Translations under genes and position numbers: made by a program
Shown here: piece after piece, positions 42,835 to 53,180 of the stretch
How positions within the stretch are numbered: the stretch's first letter is position 1
How the letters are laid out: the number at the start of each line of letters is the position of its first letter
The notes under the pieces: generated by a model
What the model saw: only the letters and a program-made list of their open reading frames with translations
What the model was told of the DNA's origin: nothing
Database searches by the model: none
Assembly (NCBI RefSeq): GCF_900104695.1
Contig: NZ_FNSW01000001.1
Location: 2,356,001-2,420,000 of the forward strand
DNA from: Paenibacillus sp. GP183
GTDB lineage: Bacteria > Bacillota > Bacilli > Paenibacillales > NBRC-103111
Reading direction: 5' to 3'
Length of the DNA: 64,000 nucleotides

Positions 42835-43878
42835 TTAATTGAAAACTGCTTCTTTTTTGGTGTTGAAGGTTTTGCCAAGAAGCGGAGATAATTTTTCCAA
42901 ATCAACCAGCAATTTCGCGAATTGTTCAGGAAATAGGGATTGGACACCGTCTCCCGTCATGGAATTGTCCGGATCTGTATGCATCTCGATGATTAAACCG
43001 TCTGCGCCAGCGGCTACTGATGCCTTGGTCATGGGCTCAACGAGCTCTCTACGGCCTGTGCCGTGACTTGGATCGGAGATGACAGGCAGATGGCTTAACT
43101 GCTTCAACACAGGGATCGCTGACAGATCCAGTGTGTTGCGAGTGTAAGTTTCAAAGGTGCGTATGCCTCTTTCACAAAGCATCACATTTGAATTTCCACC
43201 AGCCAGGATGTACTCAGCCGCATTCAGGAACTCATCGTAAGTAGAGCTGAATCCACGCTTGAGCAAGACTGGAGTTTGAACCGTTCCGAGCTTGCGAAGC
43301 AGATCAAAATTTTGCATATTCCGTGTTCCTACCTGCAAGATATCCGCATATTCACAGCAAATATCCACATATTCAGGAGTCATAACCTCTGTGATGGTCA
43401 GCAACCCATGCTTCTTGCCGGCTTCAGCCATCATGATTAAACCTTCTACGCCTACACCTTGGAAGCTGTAAGGTCCGGTTCTTGGCTTAAACGCGCCTCC
43501 GCGAAGCACTTGGCCGCCTGCTGCTTTAACCAACCGAGCAATCTCATCGATTTGCTCAGGTGTTTCAACTGCGCAAGGTCCGCCCATGACTACAAGCTCG
43601 TCTCCGCCAATTTCAACATCCTTGATTTTGATAACCGTGTTGGCTGGGTGGAAATCACGACTGGCCAGCTTGTAGGACTTTGAAATCTTGACCACTTGTT
43701 CAACTCCTGACATTTGACGCAAATGCTCTGCCAAAACAGGATCCGCTTTACCGATAATTCCAATAACTGTACGGTCCTCACCTCTGGAAATATGCGCTTG
43801 CATACCATGTTTTTCAATGACATGAACTATTTCGGCAATGCGTTCCTCGGCAACCTTATTGGATGTTACTACGATCAT
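42835..43878 (-). CDS. aroF: 3-deoxy-7-phosphoheptulonate synthase (DAHP synthase, type I-beta)
   Basis: 347 residues; condenses phosphoenolpyruvate and erythrose 4-phosphate, the first shikimate-pathway step. Residues 1-70 form a ferredoxin-like regulatory domain (IVVTSNKVAEERIAEIVHVI) instead of the chorismate mutase domain fused in Bacillus subtilis. The barrel has VVMGGPCAVETPEQ, LRGGAFKPRTGPYSFQG and DPSHGTGRRELV. This N-domain type gives Tyr/Phe feedback inhibition in characterised relatives. The ATG at 43878 follows TAGGAG. Confidence 0.95.
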   Translation of the reverse strand: MIVVTSNKVAEERIAEIVHVIEKHGMQAHISRGEDRTVIGIIGKADPVLAEHLRQMSGVEQVVKISKSYKLASRDFHPANTVIKIKDVEIGGDELVVMGGPCAVETPEQIDEIARLVKAAGGQVLRGGAFKPRTGPYSFQGVGVEGLIMMAEAGKKHGLLTITEVMTPEYVDICCEYADILQVGTRNMQNFDLLRKLGTVQTPVLLKRGFSSTYDEFLNAAEYILAGGNSNVMLCERGIRTFETYTRNTLDLSAIPVLKQLSHLPVISDPSHGTGRRELVEPMTKASVAAGADGLIIEMHTDPDNSMTGDGVQSLFPEQFAKLLVDLEKLSPLLGKTFNTKKEAVFN

Positions 43879-43996
43879 TAGTTTCACGCTCCTAATTTTT
43901 TGGGACACAGGCTCTTGATCGCTTCAACGCTTGTGTGCTTTTATGCTTTTAATCGCTAAAGTAAATATACAACGCTTGACGAATTTTCGTCAAGCA

Positions 43997-44554
43997 CTAA
44001 TTTGATTCAGTAGTATCGTTTGAAACCAGCTGCGCTTTGCGTATTTTGCGTTTTTCTTTTCTGCGGTCAGCATGATATCGAAGGAGAAACATGATTGGAA
44101 AATACATTATTAAACCTAGAACAACACCAACCACCATACCGCCGACGATCAGATCCAGACTTCCGCGAATGATATTGGACAGCAGATGCGGCAAATGATG
44201 AATCAGATAACGCTTGGTGCCTTTAGGGATGAGAAACGCTCCAACACTTTTGTTGAGAAAGGCGAACGGGATATAGATCACCTTACCGAATACAAATCCG
44301 ATAAGTGCACCCGCAAGATTAGCCCTAAACAAATAAATCAATGGAAAGATGAGCAGGAAAGCAAGCCCTCCTGTAGGCAATGTGAACATCTCGACCGCAA
44401 GTCCGATCGAGAAGCCCCTTGCTACCATGGAAGGCCCGCCTTTTGCCCGCAAGAGCAGCAAGTATTTGTATTTAAACCATCGCTTGGTTTTATTCCAATC
44501 GAAGCGAAGCTTGGACGGATTCCTCTTCGGTGCAGCCTGCACTATACCCAACAT
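43997..44554 (-). CDS. DUF2062 family membrane protein
   Basis: 185 residues with about three membrane helices between 40 and 165 and basic ends (RRKEKRKIRKAQ). FSIGLAVEMFTLPTGGLAFL is the DUF2062 signature. Its role is unknown. The ATG at 44554 has only a weak upstream AGG, so the exact start is uncertain. It lies 40 bases downstream of ispH on the same strand and is likely co-transcribed with it. Confidence 0.85.
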   Translation of the reverse strand: MLGIVQAAPKRNPSKLRFDWNKTKRWFKYKYLLLLRAKGGPSMVARGFSIGLAVEMFTLPTGGLAFLLIFPLIYLFRANLAGALIGFVFGKVIYIPFAFLNKSVGAFLIPKGTKRYLIHHLPHLLSNIIRGSLDLIVGGMVVGVVLGLIMYFPIMFLLRYHADRRKEKRKIRKAQLVSNDTTESN

Positions 44555-44594
44555 CCTGTCAAAAAGATTTATTCGAAGATTATCACATTTATTA

Positions 44595-45551
44595 TTAAAT
44601 GCTTGCTTTGGTTCTGACAGCGGGAATAAGCCTCTTCATATTGATAGTACGTTTTTGCTCCCAAGTGGTTTCATCTTTCGGATCATACGACTCCAGATAG
44701 GAAATCACTTCTTTAGTGATCGGTGTCGGTGTGGAAGCACCTGAGGTAACGCCTACTTTGCGGACTGATTCGAGCCATCTGCGATCCAATTCTGTCACAT
44801 CGGCGATCCGGTATGATTTGACTCCGGCGATCTCCTCCGACACTTGGGCAAGCCTATTGGAGTTGTTGCTCTTGGGATCACCTACCACAATAACCAGATC
44901 CGCTTCCTTCGCTTGCTCCGCAACAGCTTCCTGTCTTACTTGGGTAGCAAGGCAAATTTCATTGTGGATTTCCGCTTGGGGGAATCTCTCAAGCAATCTA
45001 TTCATGATATGCTTGATATCCCACTGGCTCATCGTCGTTTGATTTGTAATAATTATACGTTTAGCCGGAAGCTTCAGAACATCAGCTTCTTCAAGATTTT
45101 CGATCAGATGGACTTGGCTTGGAGCAACACCCATCGCGCCTTCCGGCTCGGGATGTCCCTTTTTGCCTATATAAATAATCTCGTAGCCCTCAGCCGCTTT
45201 TTCACGAATCAGAACATGTGTCTTAGTGACATCCGGGCAAGTCGCATCGACAACTGTAAGGCCCTTTTCCCGCGCTCTGCGCCGCACTTCTGGAGACACG
45301 CCATGAGCGGTCAGAATAATCGTTCCGTGTTCAATTTGTTCCAGAATCTCCAGACGATTCTCTCCATCCAGTGTAATAATACCTTCTTCTTCTTTAAAAA
45401 ACTCTGTAACATGCGAGTTATGCACAATCATTCCCAATATATAAATAGGCCGCGGCAAATTGAGATTTTTTGCAGTTTGCATGGCCAGGGCCATTGCGTC
45501 CACAACCCCGTAGCAATAGCCTCTCGGTGATATTTTAACGACTTCCATCAT
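44595..45551 (-). CDS. ispH: 4-hydroxy-3-methylbut-2-enyl diphosphate reductase
   Basis: About 318 residues. An iron-sulfur enzyme making IPP and DMAPP in the last step of the MEP isoprenoid pathway. The three cluster-binding Cys are visible in [21 protein letters not shown] and [11 protein letters not shown]. The Ser-rich C-terminal motif [11 protein letters not shown] is also present. The start is the ATG at 45551 or 45548, both just after AGGTGG; in-frame codons further upstream lack a site. Confidence 0.95.
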   Translation of the reverse strand: MMEVVKISPRGYCYGVVDAMALAMQTAKNLNLPRPIYILGMIVHNSHVTEFFKEEEGIITLDGENRLEILEQIEHGTIILTAHGVSPEVRRRAREKGLTVVDATCPDVTKTHVLIREKAAEGYEIIYIGKKGHPEPEGAMGVAPSQVHLIENLEEADVLKLPAKRIIITNQTTMSQWDIKHIMNRLLERFPQAEIHNEICLATQVRQEAVAEQAKEADLVIVVGDPKSNNSNRLAQVSEEIAGVKSYRIADVTELDRRWLESVRKVGVTSGASTPTPITKEVISYLESYDPKDETTWEQKRTINMKRLIPAVRTKASI

Positions 45552-45604
45552 GTCCACCTGCCTTGAATCCGTATATGACTTTGACAACCTTCTACAATTA
45601 TAGC

Positions 45605-47086
45605 TTATTGCAGAGATGGTGAAAAGGAGGCGGGAAACCAGATGATGAAGGTACTGCCTTTTTCCTTGCTTGTGGTGACTTCAATCGATCCTTTATGCTC
45701 GTCAATAATCCATTTGGCAATCGATAATCCAAGCCCTGTTCCCGAGGTTTCCCCGCGGGATGGATCCGCACGATAGAATCGTTCGAAGATCAGTGGAATC
45801 TCTTCTTTGTCCATGCCTATTCCCGTATCTGTTACGCGTATCCCCACTTGTTCCCGAGAGCGGAGCGCATCCAGCTTCACCACGCCATGAGGGGTATATT
45901 TGAACGCATTTTCTATGAAAATAAACAACAACTGCTGGATATAGTCCCGATTTCCCAAAATGATTGCGCCTTCCAGCACATCGAGGTCGCCCACTTCCCA
46001 ATCCGCGGCACGAGGCAGAAATTGAGCCCTGCGTATCACCTCCTCGACCAACGGAACCAGCTCCTGCGGACTCTTCTCCATTTGAAACCCTGCGTCCGCT
46101 CTTGCCAAGGCAAGCAGATTATTAACAAGGCGGCTCATGCGCTGGGCCTCTCCGGCAATATCCTGCATAGCTTCCAGTGAAATTTCCATTTTTTCCGGAT
46201 TGGCCAACTGTTCGCTCCCCGAAGGCTGTTTCCACATTTTTTCGAGCAAATCAACATTGCCTCTAATCGTGGTAAGTGGAGTCCTCAGCTCGTGAGACGC
46301 ATCAGATACGAATCTGCGCTGCGCCCGATAAGCTTCATTCAGCTCGGAATAAATCACCTGCATGCGAGCCAGCATTCCGTTAATCGTGTCGGTCAATCTG
46401 CCGATTTCATCATTAGGTCCGTTGTATTCGATTCGCCGCTCGAGGTCATCACCTTTTTCAATCTGATTGGCGGCTGCGATGACCTGGTCGATCGGCATAA
46501 GAGCTTTGCGTGCCATAAACCAGCCGAAGGATGCTGCTATCAGGATGGTGAGCAGGGCAAGAAATGCAAGCGTGTACTGCAGCGCGTTAAAAAATTTCTC
46601 AAACGTTCCAATAGGGATAGCTGCCTGGAGCACACCTAAAAGCTGATTGGAATTGTTCGGATCATAAAGGCCCATATGATAAATGAGCAAGTCTTGCCCG
46701 GATACATTCGTTTTGACAAAAAAAGCTTTCTTTTTCTTAAGCATATCAATCGTGTTTTGATCAATGGGGAGATTAAAGTTGTAATAATCTAAAACTGCCG
46801 ATCTTTTCAAGCTTTTCATTTGAAAATTATACAATTGAAGGTACGTATTGGTGGCGTTCAAATCACGGTTTTCCAGCTCTAAGTCAAATACCAAAGATCC
46901 CTTTAAAGTCATAGTAGGATGCGATTGGATGCGAGAATAGGTTGTCTCCGCGTTTTGCTTCAAACTGTTTTCCAAATCATTGTACACATAGTAATTCAGG
47001 AAAAAATATAAGCTGATGCCGAAGAGCATCAGGGTAACCGCCAAAATCCCCGAATACCACATCGTTAACCGCAATCGGAGCGACAT
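45605..47086 (-). CDS. Membrane sensor histidine kinase
   Basis: 493 residues: helix 1 (about 10-32), an exterior sensor loop of about 130 residues, helix 2 (about 168-190), HAMP, then the kinase core with the His in [14 protein letters not shown] and ATP-binding NAFKYTP, DTGIGM and [12 protein letters not shown]. It starts one base after the response regulator's stop, so they form one unit. An htrA gene lies directly upstream. This layout recalls CssRS-HtrA and MprAB-PepD, in which the kinase senses misfolded protein or envelope damage (inference by context). Confidence 0.93.
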   Translation of the reverse strand: MSLRLRLTMWYSGILAVTLMLFGISLYFFLNYYVYNDLENSLKQNAETTYSRIQSHPTMTLKGSLVFDLELENRDLNATNTYLQLYNFQMKSLKRSAVLDYYNFNLPIDQNTIDMLKKKKAFFVKTNVSGQDLLIYHMGLYDPNNSNQLLGVLQAAIPIGTFEKFFNALQYTLAFLALLTILIAASFGWFMARKALMPIDQVIAAANQIEKGDDLERRIEYNGPNDEIGRLTDTINGMLARMQVIYSELNEAYRAQRRFVSDASHELRTPLTTIRGNVDLLEKMWKQPSGSEQLANPEKMEISLEAMQDIAGEAQRMSRLVNNLLALARADAGFQMEKSPQELVPLVEEVIRRAQFLPRAADWEVGDLDVLEGAIILGNRDYIQQLLFIFIENAFKYTPHGVVKLDALRSREQVGIRVTDTGIGMDKEEIPLIFERFYRADPSRGETSGTGLGLSIAKWIIDEHKGSIEVTTSKEKGSTFIIWFPASFSPSLQ

Positions 47087-47087
47087 G

Positions 47088-47777
47088 CTAGTATTCTCCT
47101 CTCAGGACATAGCCGGCGCCGCGAACGGTTTGGATAATCCTTTTGTCTCCATACTCCTCCGTTTTTTGGCGAAGCAACGCGATATACACCTCGAGAACGT
47201 TCGATTCCCCGCTGTAATCATAGCCCCAAATTTTCTCCATAATGATATCTCGTGAAAGCACTCGCTTCGGATTTTGCAGAAAAAGGCTGAGAAGCTCAAA
47301 CTCCTTGGTTGTCAGCTCAACCAGCTTGCCTCCGCGGAATACCTCTCTGGTGTCGAGATCAAGCACAATATCCTCATAGCTTAGCCGATTCGTAGCCTGT
47401 TCGGGTCGCTCTGCTCGTCTGCGCAGCAAGACACGAACCCGCGCGAACAACTCCTCCAGCGCGAACGGCTTCACGAGGTAATCATCGGCCCCGAGATCAA
47501 GCCCTTTAACCCTGTCGCCGACTTCATCCTTTGCGGTCAGCATTAAGATAGGCATATCGCTGCCGCCCTCACGAACTCTGCGAACGACCTCCCACCCGTC
47601 GACCTGCGGCATCATCACGTCGACAATCAACAGATGGGGCTCTTGCTCCAATATTTGCTTAAGCCCTTCAGTGCCATTGGCCGCTGTAACCACGGTATAG
47701 CCTTCAAATGCCAATCCTCGCCGAAGCATGGAGGTAATTTTCTCATCATCGTCAATCACTAAAATCTTCTCTCTCAT
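47088..47777 (-). CDS. OmpR-family response regulator
   Basis: 229 residues. The receiver domain has DDDEK, the phosphoacceptor Asp in LLIVDVMMPQVDG and Lys in LVKPFALEE. The winged-helix output domain has LTTKEFELLSLFLQNPKRVL and GYVLRGEY at the end. The ATG at 47777 follows AAGGGCGG. It is transcribed with the kinase downstream and lies 129 bases after htrA, with no clear terminator between, so all three may share a transcript. htrA is a plausible target. Confidence 0.94.
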   Translation of the reverse strand: MREKILVIDDDEKITSMLRRGLAFEGYTVVTAANGTEGLKQILEQEPHLLIVDVMMPQVDGWEVVRRVREGGSDMPILMLTAKDEVGDRVKGLDLGADDYLVKPFALEELFARVRVLLRRRAERPEQATNRLSYEDIVLDLDTREVFRGGKLVELTTKEFELLSLFLQNPKRVLSRDIIMEKIWGYDYSGESNVLEVYIALLRQKTEEYGDKRIIQTVRGAGYVLRGEY

Positions 47778-47905
47778 ATCCGGCCGCCCTTCTCTATCCT
47801 GATAGGTGTATTGTATCAAAAATTCGCGATAGCAAAAAGAAGCGGAGCTTGCAAGCCTGTGGCCGCGTGTCTCCACTCCTTTTTTTGAAAAAAAACGGTC
47901 TCCCC

Positions 47906-49495
47906 TTATTGCGCCGGTGCTGTTTGATTCAACTGATTTTTGTCACCGACCGTTACAACTATATCAGTTCGTTTACCGTCGCGGATGATGCCCAGCGTCA
48001 CTTTGTCACCGACCTTGGTGGCCTTCACTTTTGCGACCAATTCTGCGCTGTTCTTCACTTTGGCACCGTTAATATCAACGATAACATCATAGGGGCGAAC
48101 TCCTGCCGTGAAAGCTGGCGTTTTGCGGTCAACAGTGCCTACAATAGCGCCTTCTGTATTTTGCAGCTTCAATTCAGTAACCCAACTGCTATCGATATCC
48201 TGAAGTGATACTCCCAGGTATGGGACTGGAGTTCTAGGGATGGTAACATTGTTTTTCAAGCTATCCAATACGGAGGAAATGGTGGTGGACGGAATCGCAA
48301 ACCCGATGCCTTGGGCTTGAGCGCTCACAGCCGTATTAATTCCAATAACTTCCCCATTCAGGTTCAGCAGCGGACCGCCGGAATTTCCGGGGTTAATCGA
48401 TGCATCCGTCTGGAGCAAGGCTTTGTAATTTCTTGTGCCTTTGGTATCCGGGATGCTGATTCCACGCTCTTTTGCGCTGAGTACGCCAACCGTTACCGTG
48501 TGATCAAATCCATAGGGATTTCCGATTGCTACGACCCAGTCACCCACATTCACACTATCCGCATTACCGATTGGCAGGGTGGAGAAATCAGCAGTGCCTT
48601 CAATTTTCAGAGCGGCAAGGTCAAGATCATAGCTGGTCCCGAGTACTTTGGCTGTAAATGGCTTATCAAAGCCTTGTACGGTAACCTGCACTTGATCGGC
48701 TCCGTCCACAACGTGTTCATTGGTCAGAATATAACCGGATTTTTCAAAAATAAACCCTGTTCCCATTCCAGCCGGTTGAAGCGCGCCGCTCCCGCCGCTG
48801 CCATTTTGCCCGCTGTTTGGAGGCGTGGGGCCGCCTTGCCCGTCGCCAAAAAATTGGCGGAAGAAAGGGTCATTGAAAATACCGTTATTAGAGTTGGCTT
48901 GGGTCTTTACCAATGCTTCTACCTTGACGATAGCCGGACCAGCATCCTTGGCAATTTGGGCAATGTTAGTAGGCCTGTTAAGATCCAGCGCTGTCTTTTG
49001 GACTCCGCCGTTATTGCTGCTGCTTGAATTAGTGCCGCTCGCTGCATTTGTCCCTGAACCGCTTGGAGCGAGTGGTTGGCTGCCAGTGAACAGATTCATC
49101 TTATCTGCAGAAAACATCAATGTCGCTACCACAACTGCTCCAGCCATGAAAGCTGCAAAGATACTCCGAGCGGATGAACGCTTCTTCTTTTCACGATCCC
49201 ACTCGTTGGCTGTATTCGGCAGCGGCGAATCCGCATATCCGAACGGACGCAGCGGCTTGGGCGGTGTTACTTCCACACTGGAAGTTCCGTTAGCGCTTGT
49301 AACCGATGTAGAATTCTGTCTTCCGTCTTCAGGTTTATTCTCTTGAAACGCGGAATTGTAAGGTCCATAGGAATAATAATAGGAAGGACGCTCAGGCTTG
49401 GCTGAAGGTTCTTTGGACGGGTCCTCCGGTGCATGATCATTTTGAGACTGCTGTTGCTTGAAAAAATCGCCGTAATCTTTTTTGTTGTCTTCCAT
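47906..49495 (-). CDS. htrA: HtrA/DegP-like membrane-anchored serine protease
   Basis: 529 residues. A long cytoplasmic N-terminus (about 115, Pro/Tyr/Ser-rich) precedes one membrane helix (IFAAFMAGAVVVATLMF). The trypsin-like protease domain has the catalytic His in LTNEHVVDG, Asp in YDLDLAALKI and Ser in INPGNSGGPL. One C-terminal PDZ domain (GVSLQDIDSSW through VRPYDVIVDINGAKV) follows. It degrades or refolds damaged exported proteins. The ATG at 49495 follows GGAGGTAGAG. Confidence 0.95.
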   Translation of the reverse strand: MEDNKKDYGDFFKQQQSQNDHAPEDPSKEPSAKPERPSYYYSYGPYNSAFQENKPEDGRQNSTSVTSANGTSSVEVTPPKPLRPFGYADSPLPNTANEWDREKKKRSSARSIFAAFMAGAVVVATLMFSADKMNLFTGSQPLAPSGSGTNAASGTNSSSSNNGGVQKTALDLNRPTNIAQIAKDAGPAIVKVEALVKTQANSNNGIFNDPFFRQFFGDGQGGPTPPNSGQNGSGGSGALQPAGMGTGFIFEKSGYILTNEHVVDGADQVQVTVQGFDKPFTAKVLGTSYDLDLAALKIEGTADFSTLPIGNADSVNVGDWVVAIGNPYGFDHTVTVGVLSAKERGISIPDTKGTRNYKALLQTDASINPGNSGGPLLNLNGEVIGINTAVSAQAQGIGFAIPSTTISSVLDSLKNNVTIPRTPVPYLGVSLQDIDSSWVTELKLQNTEGAIVGTVDRKTPAFTAGVRPYDVIVDINGAKVKNSAELVAKVKATKVGDKVTLGIIRDGKRTDIVVTVGDKNQLNQTAPAQ

Positions 49496-49653
49496 AAAGT
49501 CTCTACCTCCATTATTAGAAATGATAATAGCATATATGCAAGCTGTTGTCGCATAATGTCATGTTCGTGATGTCTACATTCATATAATGGACTCTTAACC
49601 TTAAACAAACCTTAAGAAACAATAAAATGGAGCTAAAAAAAAGCAATCAGAAG

Positions 49654-50070
49654 CTAAATCAGCTGCCAATTGCGTTCTACTTCTTTAAGCAGTGCAGAAG
49701 CTTTCTGGATCCACGGATCTTCCAATTTCGCATCAGCATCAACAGGCGTCTGGAATTGATCGACTAAAGCCCCGTACGTCTCCGCCTCGGCTTCCGGATC
49801 CAAGCCTTCATTATATAGATGCTTCAGCACAAACGGAGTACCGATTTGGACAAACGCATCCGTAGCTTCGGTATCTCCTTCCAATCTTCCGGTGATCACC
49901 TGGAAGGGAATCCTCAGCCAAACCTTTTGGGCTTCATCCAAGTTCCGATCAAAATATCCATGATCATAATCCCAATTTCCGCCAAGTGTAAAGTTATGCT
50001 TGTGTAAATTAGCCCTTACGCTGTCGAATGATTCCTGCACATGTTCCAGCTTGGATTCCAATGATTTCAT
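49654..50070 (-). CDS. yugN: YugN-like family protein
   Basis: 138-residue soluble protein matching the YugN family: FTLGGNWDYDHGYFD, WLRIPFQVITGRLEG and VQIGTPFVLKHLYNEGLD. The family's function is unknown. The ATG at 50070 follows AAGGAGTG at the usual distance; an ATG at 50079 is in frame but too close to it. It lies 80 bases downstream of liaR on the same strand, possibly in the same transcript. Confidence 0.85.
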   Translation of the reverse strand: MKSLESKLEHVQESFDSVRANLHKHNFTLGGNWDYDHGYFDRNLDEAQKVWLRIPFQVITGRLEGDTEATDAFVQIGTPFVLKHLYNEGLDPEAEAETYGALVDQFQTPVDADAKLEDPWIQKASALLKEVERNWQLI

Positions 50071-50149
50071 GCCGCCCACTCCTTAAATACTAAGGTTGAG
50101 CTATGGATAAGCTCTGCATTAATGTGTTCCAAATTGGATTTTTTATGTA

Positions 50150-50815
50150 TTATTTTGCCGTTTTTTCCACCCAGCCCTTGCGATGGGCAAAAATGGCCAG
50201 CTGTGTCCGATCCTCCAGCTCACATTTCATCAATAGATTGCTGACGTGTGTTTTTACTGTTTTGATACTGATATGCAGCTCTTCGGAAATATCCTTATTG
50301 TTTTTGCCATCGGCAATCAGCATTAGAACTTCTTTTTCCCGGAGCGTCAAGGCTTCATCATCGGAATTCGCGGTCCTTTGTCTCAGGCCTCGCGTAAGCG
50401 CAAGCGAAACTTCCGAGTTCATGACCGGCATGCCTTTGAATGCGCTCTTTACGGCGTGTACAAGCTGGTCGGAAGACACCGTTTTCAATACATAGCTGAT
50501 TGCGCCGGCTTCCACGGCCTCTACAACTTTCGCTTCCTCCAAAAAGCTGGTAAGCATAATGACTTTGATATGCGAAAATTGCTCGGAAATCAGCTTCGTC
50601 GCTTCAATCCCATCCATGACAGGCATCGTAAGATCCATTAAAATAACATCAGGAAGTCCTTCGGGAAAGCCAACCTTAAGCTTATCCAAAGCTTCCTTTC
50701 CATGCACAGCCTCTGCGATGATTTGCAGATCAGGCTCCAGAGATAAATAAGTACGCAGCCCGACCCTTACCATATCGTGATCGTCGACAATCATGACTCT
50801 GATAACGCTATTCAT
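50150..50815 (-). CDS. liaR: LiaR/VraR-like response regulator
   Basis: 221 residues, NarL/LuxR type. The receiver domain has VDDHDMVR, the phosphoacceptor Asp in ILMDLTMPVMDG and Lys in VLKTVSSDQ. The output helix-turn-helix is LTLREKEVLMLIADG then SIKTVKTHVSNLL. With liaS and liaF upstream it forms the cell-envelope stress system that answers antibiotics interfering with lipid II. It overlaps the kinase gene by eight bases. Confidence 0.94.
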   Translation of the reverse strand: MNSVIRVMIVDDHDMVRVGLRTYLSLEPDLQIIAEAVHGKEALDKLKVGFPEGLPDVILMDLTMPVMDGIEATKLISEQFSHIKVIMLTSFLEEAKVVEAVEAGAISYVLKTVSSDQLVHAVKSAFKGMPVMNSEVSLALTRGLRQRTANSDDEALTLREKEVLMLIADGKNNKDISEELHISIKTVKTHVSNLLMKCELEDRTQLAIFAHRKGWVEKTAK

Positions 50816-51869
50816 TCGTTTGTTCCTCCCCCAATATTGTTAGGTCTGCAGTGTCGGTGAATCTAGGAATCTGGACTCTCACCCTGGTTCCAGACCCCAG
50901 CTTGCTGAAAACCTCGGTGCTTCCACCCAGCTTCTGTGCCCTCTCCCGCATCGTCGACAGGCCGTGAGAGGCTGATGGAATTTCGCTGCGTTCAAAGCCT
51001 TGGCCGTTATCCTGCAGTTGCAAAATGTACTGATGCTCTCTTTCATATAATGAAAGCTGGATTTGTTTCGCGGAAGCATGTTTGACGATATTCGCCATGC
51101 CTTCCTGAATAATAAGAAACAGCTGGTGCTCAATAGCCTCCGATATGCCTTCCTGCAGCACCACCTCTAGTTGTCCCTGCAGCTCATTGGCACGGCAATA
51201 TTCCGGGAACCATTTATAGAGCGCCTCCTCCAGCGACATATCCTGCAGCTCAATCGGCCTCAATTGGGAAATCAAGCCCCTCATTTGCTTTTGTGCGTGA
51301 TGCGACATTTGGATAAGCTGGTCCATGACACTTGCTGATGCAGCAGGATTACGATCCATGATTTTCGGCAGCGAAGAAGCCGCCATGTGAATAGCGAACA
51401 GCTCCTGGCTGACGGTATCGTGAAGATCCCGCGCCAGCCGCCTTCTCTCCTCCATCACGGCCGCTTCTGTTTGCTGCTGATCCTGCAAAGCCTCCGCTTC
51501 TCCCAGCTTTTGCAGGAGCTGCACTTTTTGCTCCACGGCAGAGGCCATCACATTAAAGGATTCAAATAAATAACGAAAGGAATCTACGGGCTCCATGTTC
51601 ATTCTGCTCTTGAAATTCCCTTTGGAGAGCTCCAGCATTGCTACGTGAAGCTCATCCAGCTTGCGCTGCCACCTTTTCGTGGCCACATAGCCTATAACCA
51701 AGCCAACGAATAACAGGAGAGCCAATAACCCGAATCGGAACAGAATATTCGCCAGCTCCACCTGAAAGTACTCAAGTGCTATATATAAGGCGCAAACAGT
51801 GATCAAGCTTGCCGTAAAAAAATAACCAAGCAGCTGCCACTTCATATTGAACATTCGCAATTTATACAT
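50808..51869 (-). CDS. liaS: LiaS/VraS-like sensor histidine kinase
   Basis: 353 residues. Two close membrane helices (about 12-30 and 40-62) with almost no exterior loop, as expected for an intramembrane-sensing kinase, then HAMP-like and DesK/NarX-type dimerisation segments. The phosphorylated His is in ARDLHDTVSQ, and ATP-binding NIVKHASA and DNGQGF are present. It is encoded between liaF and liaR; LiaF is its expected inhibitor. Confidence 0.94.
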   Translation of the reverse strand: MYKLRMFNMKWQLLGYFFTASLITVCALYIALEYFQVELANILFRFGLLALLLFVGLVIGYVATKRWQRKLDELHVAMLELSKGNFKSRMNMEPVDSFRYLFESFNVMASAVEQKVQLLQKLGEAEALQDQQQTEAAVMEERRRLARDLHDTVSQELFAIHMAASSLPKIMDRNPAASASVMDQLIQMSHHAQKQMRGLISQLRPIELQDMSLEEALYKWFPEYCRANELQGQLEVVLQEGISEAIEHQLFLIIQEGMANIVKHASAKQIQLSLYEREHQYILQLQDNGQGFERSEIPSASHGLSTMRERAQKLGGSTEVFSKLGSGTRVRVQIPRFTDTADLTILGEEQTNE

Positions 51870-51878
51870 AATCCTGCC

Positions 51879-53000
51879 TCAACCTATCCTTTTGACGATA
51901 ACATCACCGATAAACATACTCGTCGTGAGCATCAGCTTGTGCTGAGCATCTTCATAGTGCATCGTCTGGGTTTTCAGATGGCGAAACATCCCGCTTTCAT
52001 GATGATCCAGCACCCTCATATCGCCAATAAACGAGCTCGATGAGACTTTTACCTCGATATCCATATCGCCTGGCACAAAAATTTTCACATCTCCTATAAA
52101 GGATGAAACTGTTATCGGAGTTTCGCCGAGTGGAATGGAGGCACGGGTTAAATCTATGACGGTATCGCCAATAAAATGTGAGATCACCATAGGCTGCAGC
52201 TCCCAAGGCTCATTGCCCAAATGAACGTCCCCGATAAAGCTGGATTTATAATGGGCTCCCTGGACATTGTAATTATTGACAAAGTCATCGTAATATTTAC
52301 TTTTATTCTCAAAAGGAGGTCGCGGTTGTCGCGGTGACTCTGCTGTACTGGGCGCTTGAGGCGGATCCGGCAAATCCCAGGGCTTGTTATGCTTGTCAGG
52401 ATCGAATTCACCGTGAATGTCCTTCAGTACCTCTTTTTCTTCTTCGCTAAGATGGCGATGGAGGTCTTCCGCGCGTTCCGGCTGTTCAGGCTGCCCTGGC
52501 TTTCCTTCATCCCTTCTGTGAATTCTTTCATGCTTATAGCGGTGACGCGCTTCACGATACTGATTTCGCTGCTCCCTATAAGCTTCACGTCTTTCCTTTC
52601 TTGATGCAGCAGCGGAGGAATCCCATTCCCATGATCGGCTGCCCTGCCGGCTGCTTCTGGACGGTTTAAATATAATGCTGAGTCCAAAAATGATTAACGC
52701 GGCTGGCCCAAGAAATTGAAACATCTGTCCCAGCGACAACGTGGTCAGCTCCAGATTTTTAAGCAAAAAGATAACCCCGACTGCACAAAGCATCAAACTC
52801 CATAAGGCACCGCCCCCATGCACCCTCAGCTTCCAGATAAAGCCCATGAGTCCACTGTAAATGAGGATTACAGGCCAGTAGGTTGAAAATATATATCCAA
52901 TATCGAAAGAGATCAACCCCAACTGATTCAGTAAAAAGAACACTCCCGCCATGATAATGACAAGACCCCACGTGAATTTTTGCATAAAATCCGAGTTCAT
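51879..53000 (-). CDS. liaF: LiaF-like envelope-stress regulator
   Basis: 373 residues. Four membrane helices (about 8-115), a highly charged, Arg/Glu/His/Pro-rich linker (about 125-240) unusually long for the family, and a C-terminal beta-repeat domain. Five FIGD motifs recur about every 25-35 residues: SSFIGDVHLG, SHFIGDTVID, SSFIGDVKIF, SSFIGDMRVL and SMFIGDVIVK. LiaF holds LiaS inactive without stress in Bacillus. The ATG at 53000 follows TTGGAGG. It is the first gene of liaFSR. Confidence 0.9.
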   Translation of the reverse strand: MNSDFMQKFTWGLVIIMAGVFFLLNQLGLISFDIGYIFSTYWPVILIYSGLMGFIWKLRVHGGGALWSLMLCAVGVIFLLKNLELTTLSLGQMFQFLGPAALIIFGLSIIFKPSRSSRQGSRSWEWDSSAAASRKERREAYREQRNQYREARHRYKHERIHRRDEGKPGQPEQPERAEDLHRHLSEEEKEVLKDIHGEFDPDKHNKPWDLPDPPQAPSTAESPRQPRPPFENKSKYYDDFVNNYNVQGAHYKSSFIGDVHLGNEPWELQPMVISHFIGDTVIDLTRASIPLGETPITVSSFIGDVKIFVPGDMDIEVKVSSSSFIGDMRVLDHHESGMFRHLKTQTMHYEDAQHKLMLTTSMFIGDVIVKRIG

Positions 53001-53180
53001 GACTGTTTCCTCCAAAGGTTTAACTTGCTTGGCATACTTCTATTTTATTGGAAGTGAAAAAATATGAAAAGAGCCGTAAGATTGAAACTTTACTCAGTCT
53101 GTAGACGGAGAGGGATGACGAGTCTTGATGAATATTTGACAAAATCACGAACAATCGAAAACGTGATTGTCTTGGTAAAT

